Positions 1 through 7,593 of a DNA stretch of 33,079 nt are shown here, in pieces. Where the stretch lies: positions 1-33,079 of the forward strand of contig JARYLZ010000031.1 in the NCBI GenBank assembly GCA_029907355.1, in the 5' to 3' direction. Positions within the stretch are counted from its first letter, which is position 1. Every line of letters begins with the position of its first letter. Under the pieces are notes generated by a model that was not told where the DNA came from, ran no database searches, and was given only the letters and a program-made list of their open reading frames with translations. Position numbers and translations under genes: made by a program. This stretch comes from Bacteroidota bacterium. GTDB lineage: Bacteria; Bacteroidota; Ignavibacteria; SZUA-365.

Positions 1-967
1 CGCCGGGCAGTCCCGGCGGGATCCACCAGGAACAGTGCACGACGTCGAAAGAGGCCGGGCCCGGGGCGCCGTAATTCGGCGGGTTCCCCCAGCGGTAGAG
101 GAAGTCGCCGCCGCGCCCGTGCCTCCCGCCGGTGTGGCCGGCCGCCTCCTCCCGCGTCGTGCTGTGGTCGATCACGTACAGCTCGCTCGTGTAGTGCGAG
201 CTCACCGTCACGAGGTCGCGGACGGGGTCGTAACTCACGGCGTTCATGTGCAGCCAGTCACCGCCCCAGGGGCCCGTCACCCCCTGGCAGAGGTTCACGT
301 CGAGGATTTCGGGGTGTTCCCGCACGACGCCGTAATTCTTCTTCGCGGTGTCCTTGTCCTGGATGATGTGATCCCACGCATGCCACTCCCAGACGATCTC
401 CCCGTCCGTCGGGCCGGTCGGCTTGACTTCGACGAGATGGTCCACCCACATGGCCGTCGGGTTCACGCGGCCTGCGGCGGCGGCTTCCGCGGCGCTCTTC
501 ACTTCCCACGCGATGAGAAGGACGTTCCCGTTCGGCATCGGTTCGATATCGTGGTGCGCGATGCGGTCCTGCGACGAGTAGCGGTACTGCCAGAGCACGT
601 TCCCGTCCCAGTCGACCCGCTCGATGATGCCGGTGTAGGCGCCGGTGCGCAGTATCGCATTCGGGTCCGCGGCGGGGCGGAGGAGCGATCCGTCCGGCAG
701 GAGGTACGTCGAGTACACGGTGGTGAGCGTGTGCTGCCAGGTATGGACCGGCGTCCCGTCCATGCCGATGAGGTAGGTCGTCCGGCTGTTGGTCGGACCG
801 AAGAGCGTGTATCCTCCGTACGCCTCCTGTGCGACCGAAGTGCAGTATACGGAGAAGAGGGACAAGACCAGCACAGCGACGGCGGTGGATATGCGTCCGA
901 GCGGAGAAACGCGAGCCGCTTTCCGAGAGCGTGCGCCGCTCCAGTGATACGTCGTTTTTTCTCTCAT
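1..967 (-). CDS. Arylsulfotransferase (ASST)-like secreted protein, 3' end outside window
   Basis: No stop codon is reached before the window edge, so only the first 322 codons are present and the C-terminus is missing. The N-terminus is basic (MREKTTYHWSGARSRK) and leads into a hydrophobic segment ending near VAQ at about residue 47, which looks like a signal peptide. The rest matches the arylsulfotransferase family as I know it: repeated blade-like units with YLIGMDG, HHDIEPMPNGNVLL, WEWHAWDHIIQD, DWLHMNAV, VIDHSTT and DFLYRWGNP. ASST enzymes move sulfate between phenolic compounds in the periplasm, but many relatives are untested beta-propellers, so the substrate is open. It lies 24 bp after the CotH gene and is probably the third gene of that operon. 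The ATG at 967 has no clear Shine-Dalgarno site, as is common in this phylum. Confidence 0.8.
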   Translation of the reverse strand, partial: MREKTTYHWSGARSRKAARVSPLGRISTAVAVLVLSLFSVYCTSVAQEAYGGYTLFGPTNSRTTYLIGMDGTPVHTWQHTLTTVYSTYLLPDGSLLRPAADPNAILRTGAYTGIIERVDWDGNVLWQYRYSSQDRIAHHDIEPMPNGNVLLIAWEVKSAAEAAAAGRVNPTAMWVDHLVEVKPTGPTDGEIVWEWHAWDHIIQDKDTAKKNYGVVREHPEILDVNLCQGVTGPWGGDWLHMNAVSYDPVRDLVTVSSHYTSELYVIDHSTTREEAAGHTGGRHGRGGDFLYRWGNPPNYGAPGPASFDVVHCSWWIPPGLPG

Positions 968-991
968 ACTTTTTATGGTTCGTCAATCCGT

Positions 992-2578
992 TTATCGGGT
1001 GAGTGCGAGCCGGTACGTCCCGCTTCGGTACGAGCCGAGCGCGTCCGTGAACGCCAGCCTGCAGTGGTAGACGCCGCTCGGCAGGCCGTCGAAAGCGTTC
1101 GGGATCTCGTGAGCGCCCGCGAGCCGGTCGCCCGCGTCGAGGCGCCGCACCTCCCTCCCGAGCAGGTCGTACACCGAGAGGCCGACGCGGCCGCCCCGTC
1201 GCAGGACGAAACGCACCGATGCGCCGCCGCGCGAGGGATTGGGGTAACCGTCGACCGACACGAACGGCTGGACTGCCGAGTAATCCGCCCCTGCGGCGGA
1301 ATACGCGTCGACCTGCGACCGGACATTGTCCCCCCGCAGGCGTACGAAGGGGATCAGGGCGGGAATCCTCATGTTGATCCCCACGTACACATCGCGCTCG
1401 AAGTTCTCGAGGAAGAGATCGTACGGGTAGAGCTTGTGGGGATCCGAGCGGACGAGGGGGTCGAGGAAAGGTTTCCAGCGGGCGACAGCCGCCGCGATGG
1501 TGTCCCCCGACGCCGGGCCGTCGACGAGGTTGCGGATCACGGCGAGATAGGCAGTGCGGAGGGAATCGTTCTCCACGATGCGCCGGAGCAACGGGCGCCT
1601 CGAGAGATTCGAGGGGGTCAGAACGTCTTGGCGGATGACGTCCCACTCGTTCGAGTACGCGCCGAAGGCCTCGTTCGGGTCCCAGGGCAGGATGACGAAC
1701 TTCCCGGCGACCCGGTCATCGTACAGGTAGTAATTCCTCCCGGATCCGGTGTAACTGTCGAAATTCGACACCGCCATGTTGAATGCGAGGAGACGAATGC
1801 ACCGGTCGAGGTCGAGCGTCGCCCCCGCACGCGAAACGAAGGAATCCCTGGGCGCGTCGTTCAGGACCTCCACCATGTCGATGAAGCGCGTCCAGTCGTC
1901 CTCCTTCTCGTTCGTCTTCAGCTCGAACTCCCTCTTGTAAGCCTCCTTGTCGCGTCCGCGGTACTCGAGCGTGGCGCCGTTGTCGCCCGCTTTATAGAGG
2001 TTGAATCCGTTGTCGGCGAAGTGCCTCTTCAGGAACGTCTTGTCGATCTGCTCGACCATCAGGTACAAGCCGAGCGGCTCGCCGTTGACCTCGATCCACG
2101 CGTACGCCGCCCGCGGCGAGGGCATGAGCCGGCCGAGGATGTCGTAGGCGAGCTTCTCGCGGAGGAAGGTCGGGTCCTTGACGGCGTTGCTGAAGTTTAG
2201 CGTCTTGACGCCGAAGAACGTCTGTTTGCTCCGGTACTCGTCGAACTTGAGTTTGAGGGGCTTCTTCGGCGTGTGGCGGGACTGCACGTACGAGGAGTTG
2301 CCCTTGTACCGGACACCCACGCTGTCGAACGCGAGACCGTCGTACTCGACGCGCGCCGGCATGTATACCTCCCCCGCGAGGTAGTTCGCCGTGAGAGAAT
2401 CCTGCCACCCCGGCACGGAGAACGTGATGCGGAAGGTGTGGAGCACCGCATCGTCGAAGAGCACACGGGACGAGTCGAGTTCCTGCGCACGAACGCCCCC
2501 GAAACACACCGTGAAGAGAATGACGGCAAGAACCCGCCTGGAGGGCGACGGCTGCCGGTTCGTGGTCATACCGGTCAT
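992..2578 (-). CDS. Secreted CotH kinase family protein with T9SS sorting-type tail
   Basis: The product is 528 aa. It has a signal peptide (residues 1-32, ending VRAQ), a CotH domain (about 40-430) with VRYKGNSS at 89-96, RNYYLYDD at 281-288 and LPWDPNE at 297-303, and a C-terminal domain from about 445 with GYPNPSRG and VYDLLGREVRRL typical of T9SS type A sorting tails. CotH proteins are atypical secreted kinases related to Fam20C; Bacillus CotH phosphorylates spore-coat proteins. Here the target is unknown, probably outside the outer membrane. The ATG at 2578 overlaps the stop of the upstream SUMF1-type gene (ATGA), arguing for translational coupling; a second ATG lies at 2569. A longer in-frame extension upstream runs through the neighbouring gene and was rejected. 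The second CotH at 3873-6140 is clearly related but not a recent duplicate. Confidence 0.92.
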   Translation of the reverse strand: MTGMTTNRQPSPSRRVLAVILFTVCFGGVRAQELDSSRVLFDDAVLHTFRITFSVPGWQDSLTANYLAGEVYMPARVEYDGLAFDSVGVRYKGNSSYVQSRHTPKKPLKLKFDEYRSKQTFFGVKTLNFSNAVKDPTFLREKLAYDILGRLMPSPRAAYAWIEVNGEPLGLYLMVEQIDKTFLKRHFADNGFNLYKAGDNGATLEYRGRDKEAYKREFELKTNEKEDDWTRFIDMVEVLNDAPRDSFVSRAGATLDLDRCIRLLAFNMAVSNFDSYTGSGRNYYLYDDRVAGKFVILPWDPNEAFGAYSNEWDVIRQDVLTPSNLSRRPLLRRIVENDSLRTAYLAVIRNLVDGPASGDTIAAAVARWKPFLDPLVRSDPHKLYPYDLFLENFERDVYVGINMRIPALIPFVRLRGDNVRSQVDAYSAAGADYSAVQPFVSVDGYPNPSRGGASVRFVLRRGGRVGLSVYDLLGREVRRLDAGDRLAGAHEIPNAFDGLPSGVYHCRLAFTDALGSYRSGTYRLALTR

Positions 2579-3528
2579 TTCGCCGGGCGGACCGTGCGGA
2601 ATCCGATGAAGTAGTACTGGTAATCCGGCACGGTGAAGGTCCTCTGCGAGGAACGGAGGACCGCCGCGTCGTTCCCCCAGCTCCCGCCGCGCAGGACGCG
2701 CCACGCACCGGAGGAGGGGCCGCGGGGGTCCGTCGCCGCAGAGGCGGTGTACGCGTCGTACCAGTCGTTGCACCACTCCCAGACGTTGCCGCTCATGTCG
2801 TAGAGGCCCCATGCGTTGGGGAGGAGCGAAGCGACGGGGTGCGTCCCGAAGGCGGGGTTATCCGAGCTGAGCATCCACGAGTTGCCTGCCCACACGGCGT
2901 GCGCGCTGAAGTCGGCCGTGTCGGCGCTCGTGGCGGGGTACGGCCCGAAGGTTTTCCCCCACGAGTAGTCCGTCGTGCTCCGGGCGCGGCATGCGTATTC
3001 CCACTCCGCCTCCGTCGGGAGGCGATACCCGTTGGCCGCGAAGTCGACGCTCACGCCTTCCAGCTTGCAGCCGTTCCCGGGAACCCCGGTGATCCCCGTG
3101 TATCGGTAAACCGTGTCCAAGCCTTCCCGCTTGCTCCGCGCGTTGCAGTAGAGGGCGGCGTCGTCCCACTCCACCTGATAGGCGGGGTACCGGGCGCCGA
3201 CGCCGTACGGGGCGTGCCACGACGGTGCGATGTAACCTGGGTACACGGCCCGCATCACCGCGTCGTAATCCCCCTGTGTGACCTCCGTCGTGTCCATCCA
3301 GAAATCGTAGGTGAACGACACCTGGTGCACGGGCCGCTCATCGGCGCTGCCCGTCGCCGATCCCATCGAGAAACTCTTCCCCTTCGCGGGGATTTTCACC
3401 ATACGGCCCGAGCGCTCCAGCCCGGTATTGGTGGGGTTCGCCGGGTTTCCCTCGTCGGAACTGCAGGAACTGAAAAAGAAAAAACAGGTAAGTGAAAGGA
3501 ACAGAAAAGAACGGATGGAAGAGATCAT
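2575..3528 (-). CDS. SUMF1/FGE-type (formylglycine-generating-enzyme fold) lipoprotein
   Basis: The product is 317 aa. Residues 1-22 form a lipoprotein signal with lipobox FFSSC (Cys22), so it is probably a membrane-anchored lipoprotein. The rest is a full SUMF1 domain: FWMDTTEVTQGDYDAVM, YQVEWDDAALYCNARS, YRLPTEAEWEYACRA, GLYDMSGNVWEWCNDW, VLRGGSW and a terminal GFRTVRPAK. True formylglycine-generating enzymes carry a catalytic Cys pair just after RGGSW. Here that stretch reads RGGSWGNDAAVLRSSQR with no cysteine, so this is probably a non-FGE member of the fold and not a sulfatase activator. A good ribosome site (GGGAG five bases before the ATG) supports the start at 3528. It is the first gene of an operon with CotH and the ASST-like gene. 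Confidence 0.9.
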   Translation of the reverse strand: MISSIRSFLFLSLTCFFFFSSCSSDEGNPANPTNTGLERSGRMVKIPAKGKSFSMGSATGSADERPVHQVSFTYDFWMDTTEVTQGDYDAVMRAVYPGYIAPSWHAPYGVGARYPAYQVEWDDAALYCNARSKREGLDTVYRYTGITGVPGNGCKLEGVSVDFAANGYRLPTEAEWEYACRARSTTDYSWGKTFGPYPATSADTADFSAHAVWAGNSWMLSSDNPAFGTHPVASLLPNAWGLYDMSGNVWEWCNDWYDAYTASAATDPRGPSSGAWRVLRGGSWGNDAAVLRSSQRTFTVPDYQYYFIGFRTVRPAK

Positions 3529-3872
3529 GCTTTCTCCCGGCTCAGATGTTGTAGATAGATGTTCGTGATTCGCTTCGCGATCATGTTCCCACCTCCACGA
3601 GAACGAGGTGGGGGAAATTCTTTCCCATGCTGCGTGAAGTGCTCAGCGGGCGGTGCCCCTAAGGGTGAACAAAAAGGGAGCACTCCGTCGTGAATCGGCG
3701 CGAAAGTTCACGCGTCCAGAGGGAAATGAGGGAAGTTCGACCGCACGGATGACCCGGTGTGATAGTCCCCGCGAATCGTTTCGCACGGACCGCGTCACCG
3801 TGCCGGTTCCGGGGCATCCCTCCTTCGCGTACCGCTTCGGCGACAGAGATGTACTTGGCATTCCAGGGCCTC
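3529..3872. other. Intergenic region upstream of the SUMF1-CotH-ASST operon
   Basis: A 344-bp gap separates the two minus-strand operons. Short open frames exist on both strands but none has a ribosome site, family resemblance or coding look. It probably holds the end of the CotH-VTC transcript and the promoter of the SUMF1 operon, although I cannot point to a convincing terminator or promoter. The only clear structure is the stem-loop listed separately at 3588-3612. Confidence 0.6.
3588..3612 (-). promoter_or_regulatory. Stem-loop in the leader of the SUMF1 operon
   Basis: CCCACCTC at 3588-3595 and GAGGTGGG at 3605-3612 form a perfect 8-bp inverted repeat around a 9-base loop, 60 bp upstream of the SUMF1-type start. 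No run of T follows on either strand, so it is not a standard intrinsic terminator. It could be a leader hairpin or a protein site; its role is unknown. Confidence 0.4.
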
Positions 3873-6140
3873 TCAATACCGGACAAAAAGCGCAGACGCA
3901 GACGTTCCACCCCTGCTTTCCGCGTTGTATCGGATGAAGTATGTCCCTCTCGCCAGCATGGAAATGTCTAATACGTGCATCGGCGACGCCCCCGCGATAT
4001 CCGTCTCGTACACCGTCCGGCCCAGCATGTCCAGGATGCGAATCCGCCCCCTCTCTGCCTGTCCCGTGCGGATGGCGATCGTGCCGGCCGGGGCGGGGTT
4101 GGGGAAGACGTCGAGTCGTGCAGGCTCAGGCGATGTTTCTGCGTCGATGCCCAGCGGCGCGTCGTTGTCCGCTCCCGGTGTCGGACGGCTGTACGTGAAC
4201 GGGCCCCTGCCGTTCGGCCGGCGCGCCCACGACGTGTCGCATCGGGAGACGAAATACCCCGTCGAGTCGAGGAAACCGTTTCCCCGCTCGTCCGAATCGA
4301 ACAGGTACAGAGCCTCCCCATCCTTGTCGATCTTGAAATTCGCATGCAAACCCGGCGTGTCCGTCGTATCGCGATCGGCCCACACGAGGAGGTAACCGTG
4401 CCCCTCGATGACCGTCCCGTCTGGGAATCTCCATTTCCGCGGGTTCGTGAACCGATCCGTCAAGTAGCATCCGCCCAGCGCCGTCGTCTCGCCGGACGTG
4501 TTGTAGAGTTCGATCCAGTCTTCATACTGCCCCTGGGGGTCCGCGATCGTCGAGTCGTTGCAGGCCATGACCTCGTTGATCACGACGGGCAGGTTCGATG
4601 CACGGTGGAGAAACGTGACCGCGTAGGTCGAGCGTTCAGCTCGTTCCGGGTCGAAGGATACGGTCCCGTCCGGGGTCACCGCTTCGATGTAGAAACGGAC
4701 GACGGTGCCGGCCTGGCAAGAAGGAATCTCTGCGAGAAAAACCCCGCTTTCCCTCTTCATCTCGAGTTTGCGAAAAGGTGCACCCCCCACGCTCCATCGG
4801 AGGAACACCCGTGCCGCGCCGGAAACCGTCGTCACGACCCGAAGCGTATCGCCCTCGCGAGGTGCGTGAGGAATCGCCGTCGTCCCCGAGATCGAAGCCG
4901 CTACACGATTCAGCTCCGGGACGGTCGCGAGGTATGCATTGCGGTTGTCCAACAGGGAAAGGATACCGGGTATGATCCCCGCCACGGGTCCGCCCGGACC
5001 GGTCTGGACATTCATCTCCACATTGTCGAAAAACGCCTGCATCGAATAGAGTTTCTTCGTATCCGCCGCGACATCCGCTTTGATGAGCTCTTGGTAGAGC
5101 CGGATACGCTCCATCCAATAGGGCCGGGTGAACGCTTCCCTCACCATGGTCCGATAATGGGCGAGATATCTCTCGCGGAACTCCGGGGCCGTCAGAAGTT
5201 TCGAAATCAGCGGCCGGTTCGGCGCCTGCATGTTATAGAACACCGGGAGACGCTCGCGTTCGGCAAGGGAGAGCTGCTGGCTGAATGTCCCCATGACTTC
5301 GTTGAGGTCCCAGGGGATGAAGACGAAGCGTCCGTCCGCGGGGTTGTGGTAGAAGTAGTAATTGTGCCCGCTGCCGATGTAGGAGTCGAGGTTGACGAGC
5401 AGGTTGCAGAAGACGAGGTACCACAATGCGGCATCCACGTCGAGGACGGTTTGGACGGCTTCGGAGAAACGGTCGGGCGGCGTCGTGCAGAGCGTCTCGA
5501 TGAAGCGCATGAGATCCGCATAGCCGTCGGGGGCGTCCTCCGTCTTGAGCTCGTAGTTCGCACGGTAGCGCGCCGTGTCGGGACCCGCCCACGTCAGGTC
5601 GCCGCGGGGATCGCATTTGTAGAGATTACCCTCGTCCGAGGCGAACCATTGGCGCAGGAAAGACTTGTTCGGCTGCTGCACGTTGAGGTACAGCCCCCAG
5701 TACTCGTCGTTGATGAACAGCTTCACGTACGCGGCTTTCACCGAGGGGAGGTAGTCCGCCGCGAGGCGGTAGGCGATCATCTCCCGGACGAAGGTGGGAT
5801 CCTTGAAGCAGTTGTTCAGGTTGAACGTCGTGTAGCCGCCTAATGATCGGCGGGGAAGGAAAGCGTCCACGGTGATGTTGAACGGTTTCTTTTCCCCGGG
5901 GATGTTGAAGGAGGAATTCCCTTTGTACCGGACGCCTACACTGTCCAGCGTGACGCCGTCCACCGTCAATGTCGCCGGGATGTCGCGTTCGAGGGGAGCG
6001 TTTGCCGCGAGGAGTTGCCGCCAGTCCGGTTGAGGGAATTTCAGCCGGAATTCCCAGATTACCAGCGGGTCGTAGAGATCCTGGGCATCCGCTAGGGAAA
6101 AACACAAGAGAGAGATCGTGACGAACGCTCGGACTCGCAT
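3873..6140 (-). CDS. Secreted CotH kinase with lamin-tail domain and T9SS sorting-type tail
   Basis: The product is 755 aa. Signal peptide 1-19 (ends LADA-Q), CotH domain about 25-400 with VRYKGNSS at 70-77, HNYYFYHN at 259-266 and IPWDLNE at 275-281, an Ig-like linker about 415-510, a lamin-tail domain about 515-640 (VVINEVMACN, YEDWIELYN) and a sorting tail from about 675 (FPNPAP, IRILDMLGRTVYETDI, GTYFIRYN). CotH proteins are secreted Fam20C-like kinases; the lamin-tail domain is an adhesive Ig-like fold common on surface proteins. The protein probably acts outside the cell after T9SS export. The ATG at 6140 is preceded by GAGGGGG and lies 21 bp after the DUF4956 stop, so it is the last gene of the HlyD-VTC-DUF4956-CotH operon. 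The physiological substrate cannot be read from sequence. Confidence 0.93.
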   Translation of the reverse strand: MRVRAFVTISLLCFSLADAQDLYDPLVIWEFRLKFPQPDWRQLLAANAPLERDIPATLTVDGVTLDSVGVRYKGNSSFNIPGEKKPFNITVDAFLPRRSLGGYTTFNLNNCFKDPTFVREMIAYRLAADYLPSVKAAYVKLFINDEYWGLYLNVQQPNKSFLRQWFASDEGNLYKCDPRGDLTWAGPDTARYRANYELKTEDAPDGYADLMRFIETLCTTPPDRFSEAVQTVLDVDAALWYLVFCNLLVNLDSYIGSGHNYYFYHNPADGRFVFIPWDLNEVMGTFSQQLSLAERERLPVFYNMQAPNRPLISKLLTAPEFRERYLAHYRTMVREAFTRPYWMERIRLYQELIKADVAADTKKLYSMQAFFDNVEMNVQTGPGGPVAGIIPGILSLLDNRNAYLATVPELNRVAASISGTTAIPHAPREGDTLRVVTTVSGAARVFLRWSVGGAPFRKLEMKRESGVFLAEIPSCQAGTVVRFYIEAVTPDGTVSFDPERAERSTYAVTFLHRASNLPVVINEVMACNDSTIADPQGQYEDWIELYNTSGETTALGGCYLTDRFTNPRKWRFPDGTVIEGHGYLLVWADRDTTDTPGLHANFKIDKDGEALYLFDSDERGNGFLDSTGYFVSRCDTSWARRPNGRGPFTYSRPTPGADNDAPLGIDAETSPEPARLDVFPNPAPAGTIAIRTGQAERGRIRILDMLGRTVYETDIAGASPMHVLDISMLARGTYFIRYNAESRGGTSASALFVRY

Positions 6141-6161
6141 GGCACACCCCCTCGTCTCGTT

Positions 6162-6836
6162 CTATTGGAACTCCTCGTCGAAGAACAGGTTCACGCGGTG
6201 CACGGAGCCGATCGCGCGCAGATCGCGCAAGAGCTTCACGCCGCCGTTCTCTTCCCTCAATCGGACATGGAAGGAGAGTTCCATCGCTCCGCCACCCTCG
6301 ACCGCCTTCACGTGGAGAAGGCGCGTGGATACGCAATGCTTCTTCAGGACGGGGAGGTAGGGTGGGTCGCCGTCCCCTTCGCCATCGTAGATGAACTGCA
6401 GGAGGTATTCCCGCCTTCCCTTCCTCGCCTGGGGAACATGACGCAGCGTCAGGGCGACGATCCCTACGGCGAGCGTGCCGGTGAGGGCGATCAGCGTCAA
6501 ACCGGCGCCTGCCGCCATCCCCGCCGCGAGCGCGAAAAAAATGAAGATGATATCCTGCATGTCCTTGACGGCGGTACGAAAGCGGATGATGGCCATCGCT
6601 CCCACCAGCCCGAATGCCCGAGCGAGGTTGCTTCCGATCACCATGATCACGACCGTCGTGATCATGGAGAGAAGCACGAGGGAATGCGCGAACGAAGGGG
6701 AGTACATGCGCCCCCCGAAACAGAGCCGGTAGAAGAACGCCACAAGCATCCCGCAGATCAGCGCGACGATGGTATTCTCGAGAACGACGGAGAACGTGAT
6801 CGGAAGCGTTGCGATTTGGTCGAGGTCTTGGAACAT
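6162..6836 (-). CDS. DUF4956 integral membrane protein
   Basis: The product is 224 aa counted from the ATG at 6836 (MFQDLDQIATLP). An in-frame upstream extension reads into the preceding VTC gene and is rejected. Three or four hydrophobic helices fill the first 140 residues, followed by a soluble C-terminal domain of about 85 residues ending FFDEEFQ. The block GAMAIIRFRTAVKD, followed by a glycine/alanine-rich helix, is the signature of the DUF4956 family. DUF4956 genes commonly sit beside VTC-domain genes, and that is the case here: 20 bp after the VTC stop and 21 bp before CotH. A role as the membrane partner of the VTC protein, for instance in moving polyphosphate, is inference only. Confidence 0.9.
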   Translation of the reverse strand: MFQDLDQIATLPITFSVVLENTIVALICGMLVAFFYRLCFGGRMYSPSFAHSLVLLSMITTVVIMVIGSNLARAFGLVGAMAIIRFRTAVKDMQDIIFIFFALAAGMAAGAGLTLIALTGTLAVGIVALTLRHVPQARKGRREYLLQFIYDGEGDGDPPYLPVLKKHCVSTRLLHVKAVEGGGAMELSFHVRLREENGGVKLLRDLRAIGSVHRVNLFFDEEFQ

Positions 6837-6856
6837 GTCGGTCGGCAGTGGGCGTT

Positions 6857-7591
6857 CTACAACGGCATGAGCGCTTCGCGCACGCCGCAGGCTTGCACAC
6901 CGATGCAGTATTTCGAGACGGTCTGCCGGATGAGCCCGAACGCCCCGAGGCAATCGGCCAACCAGAACGGGATTCCCCGCACACTCTTGATTTCGATGAC
7001 GCAGTACGGTTCGAGATACGGGGTGAAATCGTCTTCGGAAAAGATGTCATCCAGCCGGGGGTGCAAACGGCAGCGGAGGTTGTAATCGAAGGTCAGCCGG
7101 AGGCCGTGGTCGAAGCTCCCGTGGAAAGCCTGACGTTCGTAGGTCACGAGGGCGATGTTTTGAAGGTTGCAGGAGTACATGTGGTACAGGAACCGCCGGG
7201 CGTGTTCGTCCGCGGTGGGGAAACGGCGGAGCCGAAGAACGTACGACTCGATATCCCCCGTCGCGAGCAAGGCTTCCACGTTCGCGAACGCGACCGGAGC
7301 GCGGTTCTTCGAGATGGCCTCGCGGTCCTTCCTCTTGATCTCGAGGAACGCGATACTGCGTTCGCTCCGCTCGTTGTAAACACGGACACGGATTTTCTTC
7401 CGAACAGGCAAACCCTCGATCTTCTCCCGATAAAAACGGAGGTCGGTGGTGTCGTAGTAAATGCTTCGGACTGTGTACCATCCCCCGCCGTTCGTTTCTG
7501 CAAGGCCGTCCGGCACGAGGTACGGCGTGACGCTCTTGAAGAAACGATCCTTTTCTTCCTTTCGAATCAGGTATTTGTACTCGATACGCAT
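6857..7591 (-). CDS. VTC-domain polyphosphate polymerase-like protein
   Basis: The product is 244 aa from the ATG at 7591 (MRIEYKYLIRKEEKDRFF). The VTC catalytic domain fills the protein and shows the alternating basic strands expected of the tunnel fold: EYKYLIR at the start, SIYYDTTDLRFY, VRKKIRVRVY, AFLEIKRKD, LVTYERQAF, LRLTFDYNLRCR and CVIEIKS near the end. In yeast the same fold in Vtc4 makes polyphosphate from ATP, and bacterial single-domain members are thought to do likewise; activity here is not proven. The gene starts 2 bp after the HlyD-like stop and ends 20 bp before DUF4956, so the three are surely cotranscribed. There is no separate membrane anchor, so it is probably cytoplasmic and bound to the DUF4956 protein. 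Confidence 0.92.
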   Translation of the reverse strand: MRIEYKYLIRKEEKDRFFKSVTPYLVPDGLAETNGGGWYTVRSIYYDTTDLRFYREKIEGLPVRKKIRVRVYNERSERSIAFLEIKRKDREAISKNRAPVAFANVEALLATGDIESYVLRLRRFPTADEHARRFLYHMYSCNLQNIALVTYERQAFHGSFDHGLRLTFDYNLRCRLHPRLDDIFSEDDFTPYLEPYCVIEIKSVRGIPFWLADCLGAFGLIRQTVSKYCIGVQACGVREALMPL

Positions 7592-7593
7592 GG

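Noticed and set aside
35-2200. 721-codon open frame on the plus strand
   Set aside because: It lies antisense to the ASST-like and CotH genes, is rich in Arg/Val/Asp/His with no domain, and arises from GC-rich codon bias.
3975-5843. 622-codon open frame on the plus strand
   Set aside because: It is antisense to the second CotH gene, which has clear domains; the plus frame has no recognisable feature.
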